A DNA stretch of 37,838 bases from Rhodospirillaceae bacterium (GTDB lineage Bacteria > Pseudomonadota > Alphaproteobacteria > Bin65): positions 426 through 38,263 of the forward strand of contig VXNK01000115.1 of assembly GCA_009840595.1 (NCBI GenBank). The letters are read 5' to 3'. The notes beneath the pieces were generated by a model. The model did not search any database. It was not told the origin of the DNA and saw nothing but the letters and a program-made list of their open reading frames with translations. Within the stretch, counting starts at the first letter, position 1. Every line of letters starts with the position of its first letter. Made by a program: the position numbers and the translations under genes. Positions 32,302 to 37,838 of the stretch are shown one piece after another.

Positions 32302-33498
32302 CTAGAAGCCCAGCACCATCTTGGAGATGATGCCGCGCTGGACCTCGTTGGAGCCACCGTAGATCGAGGTCTTGCGCAGGTTGAAATAAGCCGGCGACAG
32401 GCTGACGGCATAGTCCGGCCCGACCGACGGTTCGTTCCAGCCGAATTCGCGGGCTTCGGGCGTATCGGGATGGCTGTAGTAACCGATCGCCTCCATCAGC
32501 AGCTCGCCGAGCTCCTGCTGCAACTCCGTCGCGCGGATTTTCAGCAGCGAGGCTTCCGGGCCCGGCACCCGGCCGGCGCTCTCGGCCGAGACGACGCGCA
32601 GCAGCGTCATTTCGAGGGCCATCAGGTCGATCTCGGCCCGGGCGATCTTCTCGCGGAAGCGCGGGTCGTCGATCAGCGGCGCGCCGTCCTTCTGTTCCGC
32701 CGCCGCGATTTCCGTCAGCTTTTCGAGCTGCGCCTTGGAACGGCCGATCTCGGCGATGCTGGTCCGTTCGTGGCCCAGCAGGAACTTGGCGATGGTCCAG
32801 CCCTTGTTCTCCGCGCCGACCCGGTTGGAGACCGGCACGACGACATCGTCGAAGAACACCTCGTTGACCTCGTGGCCGCCCTCCATGGTGATGATCGGCT
32901 TCACCGCAATGCCCGGCGTCGCCATGTCGATCAGCAGGAAGGAGATGCCCTCCTGCTTCTTCACCGTGTCGTCGGTGCGCACGAGGCAGAAAATCCAGTC
33001 CGCCCAGTGGGCCGCCGTCGTCCAGGTCTTCTGGCCGTTGACGATGTAGGTATCGCCGTCGCGCACCGCCCGCGTCTTGAGCGACGCCAGGTCCGAGCCG
33101 GCGCCCGGCTCGGAATAGCCCTGGCACCATTGGATCTCCGAACTTGCGATCTTCGGCAGATGCTGCGCCTTCTGCTCGTCGCTGCCGAAGGCCTGGATCA
33201 CCGGCCCGACCATCTTCAGGCCGAAGGGCATGAGGCGCGGACAATGGTTGCGGCCGGTCTCCTCCTCGAAGATGTGGCGCTGCATCGGCGTCCAGTCGGG
33301 CCCGCCATACTCGACCGGCCAGCCCGGCGCGCCCCAGCCGTTGGCGTGCAGGATCCTGTGCCAGTTGACATGGTCCTCCTTGGTGAGCTTCAGGCCGCGA
33401 CGCACCTTTTCCCGGGTATCGGACGGCAGGCTCCGATCGATGAACGCCCTGACCTCGTCGCGGAACGCCAGGTCTTCGGCGCTGATATCGAGATCCAT
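32302..33498 (-). CDS. Acyl-CoA dehydrogenase, catalytic Glu position changed
   Basis: 398 residues. Landmarks: LAFRDEVRAFID, GWPVEYGGPDW, YSEPGAGSDLASL, YIVNGQKTWTT and the C-terminal YGGSNEVQRGIISKMVLG. In short/medium-chain ACADs the last motif is YEGTSEIQ with the catalytic Glu; here that residue is Gly381, as in many alpha2beta2 FadE pairs where the base is elsewhere. ATG 33498 has AGGGAGGAAGG upstream. It is the first gene of the operon with a second ACAD, a VOC protein and an EamA transporter, and is divergent from an SDR 119 bases away. Substrate could be a cyclic or branched acyl-CoA, not identified. Confidence 0.87.
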   Translation of the reverse strand: MDLDISAEDLAFRDEVRAFIDRSLPSDTREKVRRGLKLTKEDHVNWHRILHANGWGAPGWPVEYGGPDWTPMQRHIFEEETGRNHCPRLMPFGLKMVGPVIQAFGSDEQKAQHLPKIASSEIQWCQGYSEPGAGSDLASLKTRAVRDGDTYIVNGQKTWTTAAHWADWIFCLVRTDDTVKKQEGISFLLIDMATPGIAVKPIITMEGGHEVNEVFFDDVVVPVSNRVGAENKGWTIAKFLLGHERTSIAEIGRSKAQLEKLTEIAAAEQKDGAPLIDDPRFREKIARAEIDLMALEMTLLRVVSAESAGRVPGPEASLLKIRATELQQELGELLMEAIGYYSHPDTPEAREFGWNEPSVGPDYAVSLSPAYFNLRKTSIYGGSNEVQRGIISKMVLGF

Positions 33499-33617
33499 GC
33501 CTTCCTCCCTGCGCGATAAGGCGCGGGCCGGCGGCGCTGCAAACCGCAACCGGCCGGTTGATTCGTCGGGCATCGGATTATAGGAAGCGCCAGAACGTTG
33601 CAACCGGACACATCCCG

Positions 33618-34397
33618 ATGAAATACGACGACCTGTTCCGCCTCGACGGCAAGGTGGCCCTGATAACCGGCTCCTCGAAGGGCATCGGCCGGGCGACCGC
33701 GGAAGCGATGGCGGCGCAGGGCGCGAAGGTGGTGATCTCCAGCCGCAAGCTGGACAAGTGCGAGGAGGTCGCCGAAGCGATCCGGGACGACGGGGGCGAC
33801 GCCATCGCCGTCGCCTGCAACATCTCCCACAAGGACCAGTTGCAGGCGCTGGTCGACCGCGCCAACGCCCATTACGGACAGATCGACATCCTGGTCTGCA
33901 ACGCTGCGGTCAACCCCTACTTCGGCACGTTGCAGGACCTGCCGGACGAAGCCTACGAGAAGACCACCGGCGCCAACCTGCGCTCCAACATCTGGCTGTG
34001 CCAGATGGTGATTCCGCAGATGGCCGAGCGGCGCGACGGCGCGGTCATCATCGTCTCCTCGACCGGCGGGCTGAAAGGCACCCGCTATCTCGGCATCTAC
34101 GGCATCACCAAAGCCGCCGATTCGGCCCTGGCGCGCAACCTGTCCGTCGAATGGGGCGACCGCAACGTGCGGGTCAACGCCATCGCGCCGGCGATCGTCA
34201 AGACCGACATGGCGCGCGCCCTGTGGGAGAACGAGGAAATCTACAACGCCGCCGTCAAACACTATCCGCTCAGGCGCATCGGCCATGTCGAGGAGATCGC
34301 CGGCGCCGCCGTCTTCCTCGCCTCGAAGGCCGGCAGCTTCACGACCGGGCACACCCTGGTCGTCGACGGCGGCGCCACGATCGGCGGGGAATTCTAG
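33618..34397 (+). CDS. Short-chain dehydrogenase/reductase (SDR)
   Basis: 259-residue NAD(P)-dependent classical SDR. Cofactor motif TGSSKGIG, the CNAAVN segment, and catalytic Ser148 (VSSTGG), Tyr161 and Lys165 (YGITK) are all present. The position after the cofactor strand (SSRKLDKCEE) favours NADP. It resembles 3-oxoacyl-ACP reductase-like dehydrogenases acting on hydroxyacyl intermediates. ATG 33618 gives the usual start; a longer ORF from 33558 is not supported by a ribosome site. It is divergent from the acyl-CoA dehydrogenase operon, consistent with a shared pathway (dehydrogenation, then oxidation of a hydroxyl). Confidence 0.9.
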   Translation: MKYDDLFRLDGKVALITGSSKGIGRATAEAMAAQGAKVVISSRKLDKCEEVAEAIRDDGGDAIAVACNISHKDQLQALVDRANAHYGQIDILVCNAAVNPYFGTLQDLPDEAYEKTTGANLRSNIWLCQMVIPQMAERRDGAVIIVSSTGGLKGTRYLGIYGITKAADSALARNLSVEWGDRNVRVNAIAPAIVKTDMARALWENEEIYNAAVKHYPLRRIGHVEEIAGAAVFLASKAGSFTTGHTLVVDGGATIGGEF

Positions 34398-34435
34398 GAT
34401 AACAATCCGATAAGGGCTGAATTCCTATATTCTTT

Positions 34436-34445
34436 AACGATCGTT
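34436..34445. promoter_or_regulatory. 10-bp palindrome AACGATCGTT
   Basis: A perfect palindrome, AT-rich at its ends, of a type found in TetR-family and other dimeric-repressor sites. It is 61 bases away from the other operator-like palindrome and has no recognised gene within reach. May be chance. Confidence 0.25.
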
Positions 34446-34505
34446 CATTTTCCCTTTTCCGCCCAACCTCCTGGAATTACACCATTTTTCCGCTCTAACC
34501 GAAAA

Positions 34506-34525
34506 TAGAAAGACCGGTCTGTATA
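34506..34525. promoter_or_regulatory. TetR-type operator-like palindrome, copy 2
   Basis: TAGAAAGACC/GGTCTGTATA, a 20-bp palindrome with 8 of 10 symmetric positions; 17/20 identical to the copy at 11010-11029. A TATATA lies at its right edge (34522-34527), so bound repressor would block a promoter reading right, but only the antisense of gltD lies there. The cognate regulator is not in the window. Confidence 0.5.
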
Positions 34526-34745
34526 TAGTGTTTTTTGTCACCGGGCAGGCTACTGCCGCATCTGTTGTTCATTTAATGTTCTTCGCTTCCCAAGTCAAGG
34601 ACAAAAATGTGCCGGGCCCGGGCCCGACCGCGCCTTCCGCCGGCGCAGCGGGTAAACCGCCTTCGAGAGCCGATTGCCCGGACCTGCGCCGAATACGGCC
34701 GGAGCCGCGCCGCTGCGCCGCCGGAAACCGCGCGACCGCCCCGCC

Positions 34746-36164
<1,419 letters not shown>

Positions 36165-36167
36165 GGT

Positions 36168-37838
<1,671 letters not shown>

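Larger units (their letters stand above)
34398..34745. other. 348-base gene-free region between SDR and gltD
   Basis: Lies between convergent SDR and gltD genes. It holds a 10-bp palindrome AACGATCGTT (34436-34445), the second TetR-type operator-like palindrome (34506-34525) with TATATA next to it (34522-34527), and a self-complementary GGGCCCGGGCCC at 34614-34625. A plus-strand frame (34528-34890) overlapping the end of gltD shows no family features. On the minus strand AGGAGG is followed only by a four-codon ORF. No transcript end signal is obvious. Confidence 0.5.

Noticed and set aside
34614..34625. GGGCCCGGGCCC with a nearby T-run as a gltD terminator
   Set aside because: The T-run is only five bases and separated from the palindrome, and the stem is short; not convincing.

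Overview
This window comes from the chromosome of a GC-rich alphaproteobacterium. The gene order proA-nadD-rsfS-rlmH, a gltB-gltD operon, and many acyl-CoA dehydrogenase, amidohydrolase and SDR genes suggest a metabolically versatile, probably free-living or host-associated Rhodospirillales-like organism. This placement is inferred from gene content and composition only. No rRNA, tRNA, CRISPR array, transposase or phage gene was recognised.

Layout. (1) 1-2900: housekeeping block, proA (5' end outside the window), nadD, rsfS and rlmH. (2) 3041-6377: a zinc-acquisition block with a ZnuA-type binding protein, a histidine-rich porin-like outer-membrane protein and a Zur-type Fur regulator. Related AT-rich palindromes precede the first two genes. 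No ZnuB/ZnuC genes are present. (3) 6389-10295: a palindromic repeat, dihydrolipoamide dehydrogenase, two small membrane proteins (DUF2834, DUF350), a trypsin-like protease and a Nudix hydrolase. (4) 10296-11122: a gene-free stretch full of structure: 10-bp phased TGAC motifs, two large inverted-repeat elements, a LexA-type box over a promoter-like sequence, and a TetR-type operator-like palindrome. (5) 11123-18144: an aromatic or nitrogen catabolic region. Two divergent gamma-resorcylate-decarboxylase-like enzymes lie here with an acyl-CoA dehydrogenase, a ureohydrolase, a flavoprotein aromatic hydroxylase and an arylformamidase-like hydrolase. (6) 18272-22521: a membrane protein and two tandemly duplicated SEL1-repeat secreted proteins. 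The second has gained a peptidoglycan-binding domain and a trypsin-like protease domain. (7) 22658-25707: a cupin, a CmcJ/NvfI-family oxidoreductase, a MetE-like methyltransferase and the remnant of an SDR gene. (8) 25691-29634: a GST, then a tight run of BNR propeller, isochorismatase-like hydrolase, RidA and an unknown protein. (9) 29750-34397: a minus-strand operon (two acyl-CoA dehydrogenases, a VOC protein, an EamA transporter) divergent from an SDR. (10) 34398-37838: a gene-free stretch with a second, 17/20-identical copy of the TetR-type palindrome, then gltD and gltB (gltB runs out of the window).

The most novel-looking items are the zinc block with its histidine-loaded barrel, the SEL1/peptidoglycan-binding/protease fusion next to its shorter paralogue, the twin operator-like palindromes in two convergent gaps with no obvious target gene, and the phased TGAC arrays next to an orphan SOS-type promoter. 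All functional statements are from reading motifs by eye; no database search was run.
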